Source of the DNA: Pseudoalteromonas atlantica
GTDB lineage: Bacteria; Pseudomonadota; Gammaproteobacteria; Enterobacterales; Alteromonadaceae
Assembly: GCA_007988745.1 (NCBI GenBank)
Contig: BJUT01000014.1
Coordinates: 1-64,000, forward strand
Direction: 5' to 3'
DNA length: 64,000 nt
Shown: positions 56,116-64,000 of the stretch, piece after piece
Layout: each line of letters begins with the position of its first letter
Numbering within the stretch: the stretch's first letter is position 1
Program-made: the position numbers and the translations under genes
The notes under the pieces: model-generated
Told to the model about the DNA's origin: nothing
What the model saw: the letters and a program-made list of their open reading frames with translations, nothing else
The model's database searches: none

Positions 56116-58317
56116 TTAAGTTTTTTTATTTCGCTCTTTAATAAACTCTAAAAGTTCGTGCTCAGGCATTGGCTTAGCGTACATAAAACCCTGTACTTCA
56201 TCACACCCTAAGTTTTTCAAAAACTCTGCCTGCTGCTGTGTTTCTACACCTTCAGCAATTGTTTTTAGTCCTAGTTTAGCACCAAGCGACACCACTAAAG
56301 CAGCAATAGCACCGGTATCGTTATCGGGTAAATCTTTTACAAATGCGCGGTCTATTTTAAGCCTATCAAGCGGTAAACTTTGTAAGTAACTTAACGAAGA
56401 AAAGCCCGTTCCAAAATCATCAATCGCCACTTCTACGCCTAATTCTTTTAACTCTTTTAGGGTATTGATCACGGTTTCTAATTCATCCATTACCACGCTT
56501 TCAGTCACTTCTAACTCTATATTGCAGGGTTTAACGTCGTACTTTTGTAAGGTGTTTTTTACTGTTTTAGCGTAGCCTTTAACCTTAAATTGCGGCACAG
56601 ATACATTTACAGCAATGCAAATTTCTTCACCGAGTGCCTCTAAGCGTTTTTGCTGTTGGCAAGCTTGTTCTAAAACCCATTGGCCAATATCAACAATTAA
56701 ACCGGCATCCTCTGCTAAAGGCACAAACACCGCAGGAGATATAAACGAGCCATCTTCTGATGGCCAGCGCAGCAATGCTTCACAGCCAATCAAAGATAAA
56801 TTATCAAGTGAAAGCTGAGGCTGATACCACACTTGGAGTTTTTGCCGAGCAAAGTCATGACGTAACTGCCTAATAATACCTAAGCGCCAAGCCATTTTGT
56901 CTTGCATATCAATATCGTAGTAAATACCCTCTTTGCATTTAAGCTTTTTAGCTTGGTTTAATGCAATATAGGCAACTTTGAGTGTATCTAACCCAGTACT
57001 TTGAAAGTCTTGCTGCTGACATAAACCAATTCTAAAATCGACAGGCAAAATATGCTCGCCAGCACTAAAAGGCACACTTAGCACGTCGTTAAATTGTTCA
57101 AGGTCAAACTCCGTTTGGCGAATAATAAAGCCAAATACATCTGCGCCAATACGCGACAATAACTTTGCGTCTGGGTAAGCATCTTTAAGCCGCTTTACAA
57201 TCTCGATTAACAAATGATTGCCAATTTCTTGTCCTAAGCCATTGTTAATATCTGCAAAACCAATCACATCAATTAATACAAAAACGTAGTCATTAACATG
57301 TGGTTTTTGATAACGCACCACCCGCTCAATAAAATTAGTACGATTAGAAATACCGGTCAGTACATCTTTGTAGGCCGCATCTCTTAGTTTTACAAACAGC
57401 CTTACGTTATCAAGGGCTACACTCACATTAGTAAGAAAAATCTCTGCAAATTGCAGCTGCGCATCACTCGGTTTATGCTCGCACTCTAAATAAATAGCAG
57501 CCTGGCGGTGCTTACTTTTAACAATAAAAGTTACGCTCGAATCAGTTTGGCAATGCTGGGCCGACTCAAAACACTGCTCTACTTGTTCAAGCGCAACGCT
57601 ATCAACATTAGCAAGCTTTTCACCAAAGTAGCTCTCATAATGGCCACTACCACCCAATACTTGAATAAAGTTATCGCCATCTAGCTTACTGCATACCAAC
57701 CCAACTTGTTGGCACTCTAAAATAATACCCAAGTGTTTAATAATCTCTTTGCATAACACTTTAATATCGGTAAGCCCTAAAATAGACTTTGAAGCCGAAA
57801 CAATGGTGTTCATCGCATCACTTTGATACTCAAGTTGGCATACTTGCTCGTACGAGCGAATAGCGGTAATTAAAGAAGTTACTAATTTAGAACGAGTTAA
57901 CTCTGTTTTTGTTTTATAGTCGTTAATGTCATATTCGCGAATTACTTTTTCTTCTGGGGTGTTGCCCGCTTGGCCGGTTCGTAAAATAATTCGCACATGC
58001 TGATTGTTAAGCTCTTCGCGTACGCGTTTTACAACTTGCAAACCCGCATCATCAGATTCCATCACTACATCTAAAAAAATAACGGAAATTGTATTATTGT
58101 TTTTGAGTATTTCGATGGCTTCGCTGCCAGAGTACGCATCGTGAAAACGCAGCCCTGCCCCCCAAAACTCTACGCCCGACAATGCAAGCTTAGTCACTGA
58201 ATGTATTTCAGGATCGTCATCAACGATCAAAACATCCCAGAAATCAGATAATTCTTGGGTTATTTCTTCTTCGCTGTCTGGCGCTAAAAATAAAAAATCG
58301 CTTTGCTCTGACGACAT
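56116..58317 (-). CDS. Response regulator with DUF3369, degenerate GGDEF and EAL domains
   Basis: The 733-residue cytoplasmic protein has an N-terminal receiver (LIVDDDPEIHSVTKLAL, phospho-acceptor Asp83), a DUF3369 GAF-like region at about 170-320, a GGDEF domain whose motif is lost (RIGADVFGFI), and an EAL domain. The EAL side is intact, with E513 in EALLRW, DDFGTGFSSLSYLQ and KIDRAFVKDLP. It should therefore act as a phosphorylation-controlled c-di-GMP phosphodiesterase, with the GGDEF part regulatory. No partner kinase is adjacent. It is divergent from the SRPBCC gene. Confidence 0.92.
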   Translation of the reverse strand: MSSEQSDFLFLAPDSEEEITQELSDFWDVLIVDDDPEIHSVTKLALSGVEFWGAGLRFHDAYSGSEAIEILKNNNTISVIFLDVVMESDDAGLQVVKRVREELNNQHVRIILRTGQAGNTPEEKVIREYDINDYKTKTELTRSKLVTSLITAIRSYEQVCQLEYQSDAMNTIVSASKSILGLTDIKVLCKEIIKHLGIILECQQVGLVCSKLDGDNFIQVLGGSGHYESYFGEKLANVDSVALEQVEQCFESAQHCQTDSSVTFIVKSKHRQAAIYLECEHKPSDAQLQFAEIFLTNVSVALDNVRLFVKLRDAAYKDVLTGISNRTNFIERVVRYQKPHVNDYVFVLIDVIGFADINNGLGQEIGNHLLIEIVKRLKDAYPDAKLLSRIGADVFGFIIRQTEFDLEQFNDVLSVPFSAGEHILPVDFRIGLCQQQDFQSTGLDTLKVAYIALNQAKKLKCKEGIYYDIDMQDKMAWRLGIIRQLRHDFARQKLQVWYQPQLSLDNLSLIGCEALLRWPSEDGSFISPAVFVPLAEDAGLIVDIGQWVLEQACQQQKRLEALGEEICIAVNVSVPQFKVKGYAKTVKNTLQKYDVKPCNIELEVTESVVMDELETVINTLKELKELGVEVAIDDFGTGFSSLSYLQSLPLDRLKIDRAFVKDLPDNDTGAIAALVVSLGAKLGLKTIAEGVETQQQAEFLKNLGCDEVQGFMYAKPMPEHELLEFIKERNKKT

Positions 58318-58458
58318 TATCTACCCTTTATCAGTTTTAATACTTATATAAGCTCATACCTATGTGCTAAAAATATATTTTTGGTTTATAGGCTAATTCA
58401 TACTATAGTCGATTAATAAAAAGTTGTTATATTTCAAACTAAAAAACTCGTAAAAGGT

Positions 58459-59040
58459 GTGCCTATTAAATTTTTTAAAATCCTTATAAAAACGCTCTTA
58501 TTGTTAGTTTTAGTGGCTATTTTGATTGGTTTAACCCTGCCGCAAAATTACAGCGTAAATAAAAACATACAAATAAATGCCAATGTAGCGACCGTTAAAT
58601 CGCTGGTCTCTGACTTTAGCCTTTGGCATACATGGTCGCCTTGGGGCAAAGTAGATCCGTCTATCACTTTTACTTTAGGCGAACCTAGTCGCGGTATAGG
58701 CGCGCATCAATCGTGGCAAAGCGACTGGGGGTATGGAGAAATGACCATTACTTCGCTTTCACAAAATAAAATGACCTTTAATGCACTTTTAAAAAATGAG
58801 CATATTATTGAAGGTGAAATTACATTTACCGAAGTAGAAGGTGTGGTAAATGTAACGTGTAATATTAATGGCCAAACCAATACCCCGCTAATTTCGGGTT
58901 ATCTATCAATTTTTAGTGAGTATGTATTAAGCAATACAGTGTCACTTGGCTTAAATAACTTACAAACAGTGGCGCAATTACGCGACCAAAAAACACAGCT
59001 GGATAACGATGACAGTAAAATCAGCCCAAGCGAGAATTAA
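58459..59040 (+). CDS. SRPBCC (START-like) family protein with N-terminal membrane anchor
   Basis: This 193-residue protein has an N-terminal hydrophobic anchor (KTLLLLVLVAILIGLTL) followed by a polyketide cyclase/START-like fold. VATVKSLVSDFSLWHTWSPWG and GIGAHQSWQSDWGYGEMTI are typical of the SRPBCC family. It likely binds a hydrophobic ligand on the periplasmic face; the role is unknown. The GTG at 58459 follows AAAAGG by only one base. An ATT at 58465 would have normal spacing, so the true start is uncertain. It overlaps the next gene by 32 bases. Confidence 0.78.
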   Translation: MPIKFFKILIKTLLLLVLVAILIGLTLPQNYSVNKNIQINANVATVKSLVSDFSLWHTWSPWGKVDPSITFTLGEPSRGIGAHQSWQSDWGYGEMTITSLSQNKMTFNALLKNEHIIEGEITFTEVEGVVNVTCNINGQTNTPLISGYLSIFSEYVLSNTVSLGLNNLQTVAQLRDQKTQLDNDDSKISPSEN

Positions 59041-59896
59041 CCTCGCCAATATCATTGAGTCTTTACTTGGCTACCCCGTAAAAAAAATAACCACAAATAT
59101 TGGGCAACCAAGTACAGATCAAAGTTACGGCTCTAAAGGCGATCTAAACCCGCTTTATCACATAAATAGCGATAACCCTATTTTAGCGCGCGCCCAAAAG
59201 CGCCAAGATTTACTGCTTATAAAACAGCAGCAAAATATAGAAACCATTTTAGCTAAAGCAATGGGATTTTGCCCCGATGTGGCAAGCAATAAACAACCAG
59301 ATGCCGACTGGGTAGAGCGCTTTATTGCCTTATGTGAAGACACCTCAAATGAATCGATGCAAACACTATGGGCTAAAATTTTAACTGGCGAGACGCTCAA
59401 CCCCGGTACATTTTCTATAAAAAGCTTACAAACACTCAAGCATATGACCCAACGCGAAGCTGATGCATTACAAAAGTGTGTATCGCTGAGCAGCTACAAC
59501 GCAAAAGACGACAGCCACTTTATTTTATTGGGGTTTTATAAAAAGCCTTCACTTTTCGACTTACTACGAAAAGGCAATAAGGTATCGCTAAATTTAGGAA
59601 AAACGGGGATCAGCTTTCCTGACATTTTAACGCTTATGGATCTTAATTTACTCTACAGAAAAGAAATAGAATCGGCGGTATTAAAAGCAGGCCAAGAACT
59701 CACCCTGTCGTTTTTATCGCAAAAAGTGACGTTAAAAGCTAAAAGCAGTGACTTAGTATTAAGCTATTACAAGTTTACCCAAACAGGCGATGAGCTTTCT
59801 AAGCTTATTAATTACCCTGTAAATAAGGTGTATAAGCAATTAATTAATAATGCATTGGAGGGAGAATTTGATTTAACGTGGCATGTTAATAAATAA
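59009..59896 (+). CDS. TIGR03899 (DUF2806-like) family protein
   Basis: This 295-residue cytoplasmic protein belongs, by pattern, to the TIGR03899 family of gammaproteobacteria, related to DUF2806. Recognisable stretches are ARAQKRQDLLLIKQQQNIE, then PDADWVERFIALCEDTSNE, MQTLWAKILTGETLNPGTFS, and FPDILTLMDLNLLYRKEIES. A helical N-terminal half and a beta-rich C-terminal half are likely. No activity is known. Its ATG is 32 bases inside the SRPBCC gene, so expression is coupled. Confidence 0.8.
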   Translation: MTVKSAQARINLANIIESLLGYPVKKITTNIGQPSTDQSYGSKGDLNPLYHINSDNPILARAQKRQDLLLIKQQQNIETILAKAMGFCPDVASNKQPDADWVERFIALCEDTSNESMQTLWAKILTGETLNPGTFSIKSLQTLKHMTQREADALQKCVSLSSYNAKDDSHFILLGFYKKPSLFDLLRKGNKVSLNLGKTGISFPDILTLMDLNLLYRKEIESAVLKAGQELTLSFLSQKVTLKAKSSDLVLSYYKFTQTGDELSKLINYPVNKVYKQLINNALEGEFDLTWHVNK

Positions 59897-59920
59897 CACA
59901 CCACGTAGTAGGTCCACTAA

Positions 59921-60691
59921 TTAAAAGTGAACTTGAATACCCGCAAATGGGCCTGATGCGTCAATATCGGTATTAATATCATCAACATCATCTAGCTCTA
60001 ACGTCATTGAGCGGTAACCCGCTTTAATAGCTACATCTACCGCTAGGTTATCAATAAGTTCATACGCTACGCCTACTTGGTAGTCTTGTACTTTACTATC
60101 GTCGATAGCCAAAAAGCTGCCTTCAAAAAACACGCTTAAACCCGTAAATGGTAAGCCTGCTTCAGCACGGCCATACGCAAGTGGAACAAAGCCCGAAAAA
60201 TCTTTAGTCTCAGAAAAGTTAGTGCCGCCTTGTTGAGTAGTACCAGTTACAACAATGTCACCGTCAAACTGCTTTGCGTTTAAACCTAAATCAATTGAAA
60301 TTAAATCGTTATCAAAAATTTCGTAATAAAGAATGTAATCAATGTGAGTTAAATCACTTAATGTATTTGCAGTTGTACCAACCACGTAATCTGAGCCATT
60401 AAAGCTAAACGTATCAGTAAGGGTTGCTGAGCCATTAAGTTCAAGCTCAGTGTATTTAAGCTTTAGGTTAGGAACTAATGGCACTGGGTGCTCTAGTGCC
60501 GCGTAGTAGCTAATAAAGGTTTCGTCTTCAAAATTAAAATCTTGTGGTGCGTTATCTTTGTAAGAAAACTGACCGTCGTTATCTGACTGCCAGCCATCAA
60601 CACCTACATATAAACCTAATAGAGTGTCTGCCTGTGCTGCAGGGGCTAAACATGCCATTGAAAGGGCAGCTGCTAAACAATACTTTTTCAT
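59921..60691 (-). CDS. TIGR04219 family outer membrane beta-barrel protein
   Basis: This 256-residue outer membrane protein has a signal peptide ending AAQA and alternating amphipathic strands ending in a terminal Phe (PFAGIQVHF), as expected for Bam-assembled barrels. LLGLYVGVDGWQSDNDGQ at the mature N-terminus and the layout fit TIGR04219. No pore function is known. AAGGA precedes the ATG. It is the last gene of a minus-strand unit PCu(A)C-DUF2333-TIGR04219 with gaps of only 8 and 3 bases. Confidence 0.88.
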   Translation of the reverse strand: MKKYCLAAALSMACLAPAAQADTLLGLYVGVDGWQSDNDGQFSYKDNAPQDFNFEDETFISYYAALEHPVPLVPNLKLKYTELELNGSATLTDTFSFNGSDYVVGTTANTLSDLTHIDYILYYEIFDNDLISIDLGLNAKQFDGDIVVTGTTQQGGTNFSETKDFSGFVPLAYGRAEAGLPFTGLSVFFEGSFLAIDDSKVQDYQVGVAYELIDNLAVDVAIKAGYRSMTLELDDVDDINTDIDASGPFAGIQVHF

Positions 60692-60694
60692 TTT

Positions 60695-61681
60695 TTATCC
60701 TTGAGCTAGTAGTTCGCTAAGTTCGATTAAAGCCGCATTGGCTCTTGAAATATAATTTGCCATAACTAAAGAATGATTTGCCACAAAGCCAAAACCATTC
60801 CCGTTTAATATAATTGGGCTCCACACGGTTTCTTGTGTTGCCTCAAGCTCACGTATAATTTGCTGTAAGCTTACACGTGCATTTTTCTTTTCTAATACAT
60901 CAGCAAAGTCATACTCAACCGCTTGTAAAAAGTGTAATAACGCCCACGTTGCACCGCGCGACTCATAAAACACGTCGTCTATTTCCCACCACGACGTTCT
61001 TACTTGTTGCTGAAGTGGTGTGTAGGTCGCTTGCGTGTTTGAAGAATTACCGGCTAAATCGGTATTTACTTTGTCTTGGCCAACACTTGCACTTAAACGC
61101 TGACTTAAACTACCTAAACGCTTTTCGGCTTCTTTTAACCAGCTACGTAGATTATCTGCACGTGAATAAAATTGGCTATCGCGCTCATGCTCGTTAGCAA
61201 TTTGTGAGCGGTATACAAGAAGGTAGTCGATTCCCTTTTGGTACTCTCCCTCGGCACTTGGCCATGCCCATGCTTCAGAGCTAATATTAAATTGCGGCTG
61301 CGCTTTTTTAAGGGCTTCATGTTCGGTAGATTGCGACTGTGAACGGCTAAAATCTTTACGCATTGATAACGCTAAATCACGCACCATTTCAAGCGCGCCA
61401 TATTCCCACGCTGGCATATCATCCATTATCACACTTGGCGGCATCACATCGTTTGATAAATACCCACCTTGCTTATCAAGTAATGTGCTAGCAACGGTAA
61501 TAAGCGTTGAGGTGGTTGTATAGCCTGTTACCATTTTTTCGTTGCGTGCTTGCGCCGTTTCTTTTGCATTAGTTACTACGTTAAAACGTGCCGGCTCAAT
61601 GCTCCAATAAACTGCAATAGCGTAAAAAATAATAAGTAGTACCACTAAGGCACCAGCTATTTTTCCTTTATGTTGCGACAT
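60695..61681 (-). CDS. DUF2333 family inner membrane protein
   Basis: This 328-residue protein has one N-terminal membrane segment (GKIAGALVVLLIIFYAIAVYW) and a large, mostly helical periplasmic domain, matching DUF2333. Recognisable stretches are GGYLSNDVMPPSVIMDDMPA, WEYGALEMVRDLALSMRKDF and SRADNLRSWLKEAEKRLGS. The function is unknown. AGGAGG before the ATG, lying just after the PCu(A)C stop, indicates strong coupled expression. Its operon neighbours suggest an envelope role. Confidence 0.88.
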   Translation of the reverse strand: MSQHKGKIAGALVVLLIIFYAIAVYWSIEPARFNVVTNAKETAQARNEKMVTGYTTTSTLITVASTLLDKQGGYLSNDVMPPSVIMDDMPAWEYGALEMVRDLALSMRKDFSRSQSQSTEHEALKKAQPQFNISSEAWAWPSAEGEYQKGIDYLLVYRSQIANEHERDSQFYSRADNLRSWLKEAEKRLGSLSQRLSASVGQDKVNTDLAGNSSNTQATYTPLQQQVRTSWWEIDDVFYESRGATWALLHFLQAVEYDFADVLEKKNARVSLQQIIRELEATQETVWSPIILNGNGFGFVANHSLVMANYISRANAALIELSELLAQG

Positions 61682-61689
61682 TTATCCTC

Positions 61690-62202
61690 CTAGTGATGAG
61701 CGTGTTGTTTTTTAGATGGCTTTGAATGCGCAGCTTGCGCTTCAAGCGAAACCACTTGAGCATTAGTAAACAAGCGGTTACCGTCACTAAAATATAGCGT
61801 GAGTTTACGTTCTTGCCCTACTTTTAGTGGCTCTTGTGGATCAAATACCATTAAATGGTAACCACCAGGCTCAAAACTTAGGCTTTCATGGCCCTTAATA
61901 GTAACGGCTTTAACCTGTTGCATTTTCATCATGCCATTGACATGTTTGTGCTCATGTATTTCTACACGGCCTAAACCTTCGATGGTTGCTTTAGTTAATT
62001 TAGCAACACCACCACCGTGGTTAGAAATTGTTAAATAGCCAACACTCGACTTACTACCAGGCAAAAACGCCCTTACTTGTGCATGGCTTACTTCAAGCTT
62101 AGCTTCGTCTGTATCGTGGCTGTGCCCAGCGTGTGCAGCAACCGATGACGAAAACACATTAATCATTAACGCCGAGGCCATAAAAAAGCACTGCTTCATC
62201 AT
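61690..62202 (-). CDS. Periplasmic copper chaperone PCu(A)C
   Basis: PCu(A)C proteins carry copper in the periplasm to the CuA site of cytochrome oxidase. The 170-residue protein has a signal peptide (ending VAAHA) and then a His-rich stretch HAGHSHDTDE. The copper-site pattern shows as VEIHEHKHVNGMMKMQQV and later GGYHLMVF, with another His-rich tail (KKQHAHH). I choose ATG 62202, which AAGGA precedes by eight bases, over ATG 62235. No oxidase genes are near; it heads a unit with DUF2333 and TIGR04219 proteins. Confidence 0.9.
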   Translation of the reverse strand: MMKQCFFMASALMINVFSSSVAAHAGHSHDTDEAKLEVSHAQVRAFLPGSKSSVGYLTISNHGGGVAKLTKATIEGLGRVEIHEHKHVNGMMKMQQVKAVTIKGHESLSFEPGGYHLMVFDPQEPLKVGQERKLTLYFSDGNRLFTNAQVVSLEAQAAHSKPSKKQHAHH

Positions 62203-62281
62203 CGCTCTATTCCTTGTGAAAGCATAAAATTTCACTTTAAATTTAACATAGTTAACTAATAATAGTCAGTTAAATTAAGGC

Positions 62282-62608
62282 TTAAGAGGTTACTTTTTTG
62301 TTATCGAGCACCAACCAGCACAGTACAGCTACAAATAATAATGGCCAGGCTATCATCACTGAACCAAATAACAGTGCCAAAATGGTGCCAACCAGCGCGA
62401 CAATCCCTGCGCCTATTAACCCCATGGTCAATAAAGCCATTACGGCTACCACTGCAATAATAGCGACTAATACACCAGCCAGCTCAAGCCCCACCCAGCT
62501 CATATCTGCAATCCAAAGTGGAAACTGCCATGAATCAAAATGTATTAGCGACACAGTATCAGTAAAAAGTAACACATATACGACAACACATATTGCTAAG
62601 GTTTTCAT
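62282..62608 (-). CDS. Small polytopic membrane protein of the psp operon
   Basis: This 108-residue, very hydrophobic protein has about three membrane segments: an N-terminal one, a long Ala/Gly/Val-rich stretch near 42-75, and one near 78-100. I do not recognise the family. It is the third gene after pspA and pspC, with a nine-base gap and AGGAGAGGG before the ATG. That position suggests a role in the phage shock response, perhaps in place of PspB or PspD, but there is no sequence similarity I can point to. Confidence 0.7.
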   Translation of the reverse strand: MKTLAICVVVYVLLFTDTVSLIHFDSWQFPLWIADMSWVGLELAGVLVAIIAVVAVMALLTMGLIGAGIVALVGTILALLFGSVMIAWPLLFVAVLCWLVLDNKKVTS

Positions 62609-62617
62609 ATCCCTCTC

Positions 62618-62824
62618 CTAATACGCACGCTCTTCAAGGCAGCAGTGAGCAATCAAATAACCAAGCGCTACTGCAAACGGAAAACTTATAAATAATAAAA
62701 TTGTTACTAAGCGTGTTGACCACACTGGAAAATCAAGGCGACGCGCTAACCCACTGCATACGCCCGATATTTTTTTATTCAGTGAATCTTTGTACCAACT
62801 ACGCTGTGCTTTAAAGTTATTCAT
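62618..62824 (-). CDS. pspC: PspC domain protein
   Basis: This 68-residue protein is made of a PspC domain. The signature KKISGVCSGLARRLDFPVW begins near residue 15, followed by a single membrane segment (VTILLFISFPFAVALGYLIA). PspC senses envelope stress at the inner membrane with PspB and regulates PspA. It is shorter than E. coli PspC (119 residues), lacking the C-terminal extension. It lies 10 bases after pspA. No pspB is present between them. Confidence 0.88.
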   Translation of the reverse strand: MNNFKAQRSWYKDSLNKKISGVCSGLARRLDFPVWSTRLVTILLFISFPFAVALGYLIAHCCLEERAY

Positions 62825-62834
62825 ACTCTACTCC

Positions 62835-63527
62835 TTAAGCGCTTGGCGCAGTTGTATTGGTATTACTTTGCTTAACACTGGCTTTTAAACGAGCCAGCTC
62901 TGCATCTATTTTTTCATTTTTAACTAAAGACTCAATTTGCTCAGCGGTTGATTGCGCTGTATTTGTAAGTTCATAAGCATCAACCTGTGCTTCTATGCCT
63001 TCCACTTTTTGCTCTATCATTTCAAAGCGAGACAAAGCATTTGCGACGTTGTCGCTGTGTAATTGCATGTTCACTTTTTCACGTGCAGCAACAATATCGT
63101 GGCGTTTTATTAATTGAGCTTGCTTGCTTTTAGCTTGCGCCATTTTTTGCTGTAAACGCTCACAATCTGCCGTAATTTTCTCTATCGACTCTTTTAGAGT
63201 ATTTAGCTGAGTGTTTTTTGCTGCAATTTGCTCATCTACTCGCTGTTTTTCTACTAACGCAGACTTGGCTAAATCGTCACGGTTTTTAGCAACTGCCAGC
63301 TCAGCTTTTGTTTGCCACAAAGTTAAGTCTTTTTGTTTTTGTGCAATTTGGCGTTTAAGCGTTTTTTCTTCGCACAGTAAGGCTGCGGCTGTGCTTCTAC
63401 ATTCGTTAAGCGCTTCTTGCATTTCACTTAGCATAAGGTTGAGGAGTTTTTCTGGATCTTCTGCTTTATCCAGCATGGCAGCAATATTGGATTGGATAAC
63501 ATCATTTACGCGATTAAATATACTCAT
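62835..63527 (-). CDS. pspA: Phage shock protein A (PspA/IM30 family)
   Basis: PspA is a peripheral inner-membrane protein of the ESCRT-III superfamily. It polymerises on stressed membranes and, in enterobacteria, inhibits the sigma-54 activator PspF. The 230 residues are almost entirely coiled coil. The N-terminal MSIFNRVNDVIQSNIAAMLD, then KAEDPEKLLNLMLSEMQEAL, is the family hallmark. AGGA seven bases before the ATG supports the start. A sigma-54-like promoter lies about 42 bases upstream. pspF is not in the window. Confidence 0.95.
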   Translation of the reverse strand: MSIFNRVNDVIQSNIAAMLDKAEDPEKLLNLMLSEMQEALNECRSTAAALLCEEKTLKRQIAQKQKDLTLWQTKAELAVAKNRDDLAKSALVEKQRVDEQIAAKNTQLNTLKESIEKITADCERLQQKMAQAKSKQAQLIKRHDIVAAREKVNMQLHSDNVANALSRFEMIEQKVEGIEAQVDAYELTNTAQSTAEQIESLVKNEKIDAELARLKASVKQSNTNTTAPSA

Positions 63528-63568
63528 TGTTTTGTCCTGTTGTTTTTAATTGATAACAACAACAAGAT

Positions 63569-63584
63569 TCCAAGAGTTATGCCA
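63569..63584 (-). promoter_or_regulatory. Sigma-54-like promoter before pspA
   Basis: On the minus strand TGGCA-N6-TTGGA matches the -24/-12 pattern TGGCAC-N5-TTGCW with exact spacing. The -12 GC dinucleotide is GG here. It lies 42 bases before the pspA ATG; E. coli pspA also uses sigma-54. Confidence 0.5.
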
Positions 63585-63720
63585 AGTAACAAAAAGTTAT
63601 TTATAAGCATTTAAATTCAATCAGTTAGACAGCTAATAAGTTATTTTAAACGGACTAAAAACTGAATGTTAATAAGCTAAAATCACTAATTTATTTATCT
63701 TTTAACTAAATTTTAGTTAT

Positions 63721-63750
63721 AAAAAAACCACTTTAAAAAGTGGTTTTTTT
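63721..63750. terminator. Intrinsic terminator after dusA
   Basis: A perfect inverted repeat of AAAAAAACCACTTT with its complement, around a very short loop, ends in T7 on either strand. It lies 22 bases after the dusA stop on the minus strand. Confidence 0.85.
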
Positions 63751-63772
63751 ATAACTGCTCAGCGCTTTAGTA

Positions 63773-64000
63773 TTACTCAGGCACAAAACTTAATGCTTTA
63801 TCCATTACCGACAAATCAGCCTGTTTACCGTGACCATTTTCTGAAAGGTGACGTCTAAATCCGCGCGCCCCTGGCTGCCCCTGAAAAATCCCCAGCATAT
63901 GGCGTGCTATATGCCAAAAGTTAGCACCTAAACGCATTTCCTCTTCTATGTAATCATACATAGCGCGCACCACATCGTGACGAGTCTGAGTATTGGCCAC
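63773..64000 (-). CDS. dusA: tRNA-dihydrouridine(20/20a) synthase DusA, C-terminal end
   Basis: The last 75 codons of a minus-strand gene enter from the right edge. RHDVVRAMYDYIEEEMRLG, HIARHMLGIFQGQPGARGFR and RHLSENGHGKQADLSVMDKA match the helical C-terminal domain of DusA, which reduces U20 and U20a of tRNA using FMN and NADPH. The catalytic barrel lies outside the window. It ends just before a strong terminator and upstream of pspA. Confidence 0.88.
   Translation of the reverse strand: MANTQTRHDVVRAMYDYIEEEMRLGANFWHIARHMLGIFQGQPGARGFRRHLSENGHGKQADLSVMDKALSFVPE

Noticed and set aside
1..64000. tRNA, rRNA, CRISPR, prophage or insertion sequence
   Set aside because: I looked in all intergenic gaps and found no cloverleaf-like sequence, regularly spaced repeats, transposase, integrase or structural phage genes.

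Overview
This window looks like a chromosomal segment of a marine gammaproteobacterium of the order Alteromonadales, most likely Pseudoalteromonas. The evidence is the AT-rich, densely packed DNA, closely spaced operons, and conserved gammaproteobacterial blocks (yqgE-ruvX next to pilU-pilT; yggS-proC-yggT-DUF4426-rdgB-hemW; murU-amgK divergent from lptD-surA-pdxA-rsmA-apaG-apaH). The genus is an inference; no rRNA is present to fix it. I see no tRNA or rRNA gene, CRISPR array, prophage or insertion sequence.

Layout. 1-2.8 kb: glnE on the minus strand, running off the left edge. 2.9-7.3 kb: a DUF350-type membrane protein, an unknown protein, rsmE, gshB, yqgE and ruvX. 7.5-9.7 kb: the type IV pilus retraction ATPases pilU and pilT. 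9.7-14 kb: the yggS-proC-yggT-DUF4426-rdgB-hemW run. 14-21 kb: a DUF885 lipoprotein, an ankyrin-like orphan, a SIMPL protein, an acyl-CoA synthetase/GNAT fusion and a voltage-gated ion channel. 21-26 kb: a c-di-GMP beta-propeller sensor split by a frameshift, then a GNAT and a DUF3283-like protein. 26-31 kb: short unrelated genes. 31-37 kb: a hybrid kinase coupled to a REC-GGDEF regulator, then PIN-PhoH. 37-41 kb: rapA, a decayed parDE toxin-antitoxin locus and rluA. 41-51.6 kb: DUF3530, djlA, murU-amgK and the lptD operon. 51.7-58.3 kb: a chemotaxis receptor, ygiQ and a REC-DUF3369-GGDEF-EAL protein. 58.5-64 kb: SRPBCC, TIGR03899, a three-gene envelope/copper cluster, a pspA-pspC operon and the end of dusA.

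How the genes work together. Most are housekeeping: envelope assembly (lptD, surA), peptidoglycan recycling (murU, amgK), nucleotide and cofactor quality control (rdgB, pdxA, yggS), RNA modification (rsmE, rsmA, rluA, dusA) and envelope stress (psp). Surface behaviour is the other theme: pilus retraction, one chemoreceptor and three c-di-GMP loci.

Three loci carry apparent lesions. PilT has Glu in place of the invariant Walker A Lys (residue 136). The propeller-GGDEF-EAL sensor is broken at an A6 tract. A ParDE module is reduced to remnants. I found no convincing wholly new multi-gene system; the most unusual observations are these three lesions, the kinase/diguanylate cyclase pair, a PspB-less psp operon with a sigma-54-like promoter, and a leader hairpin before an acyltransferase gene.
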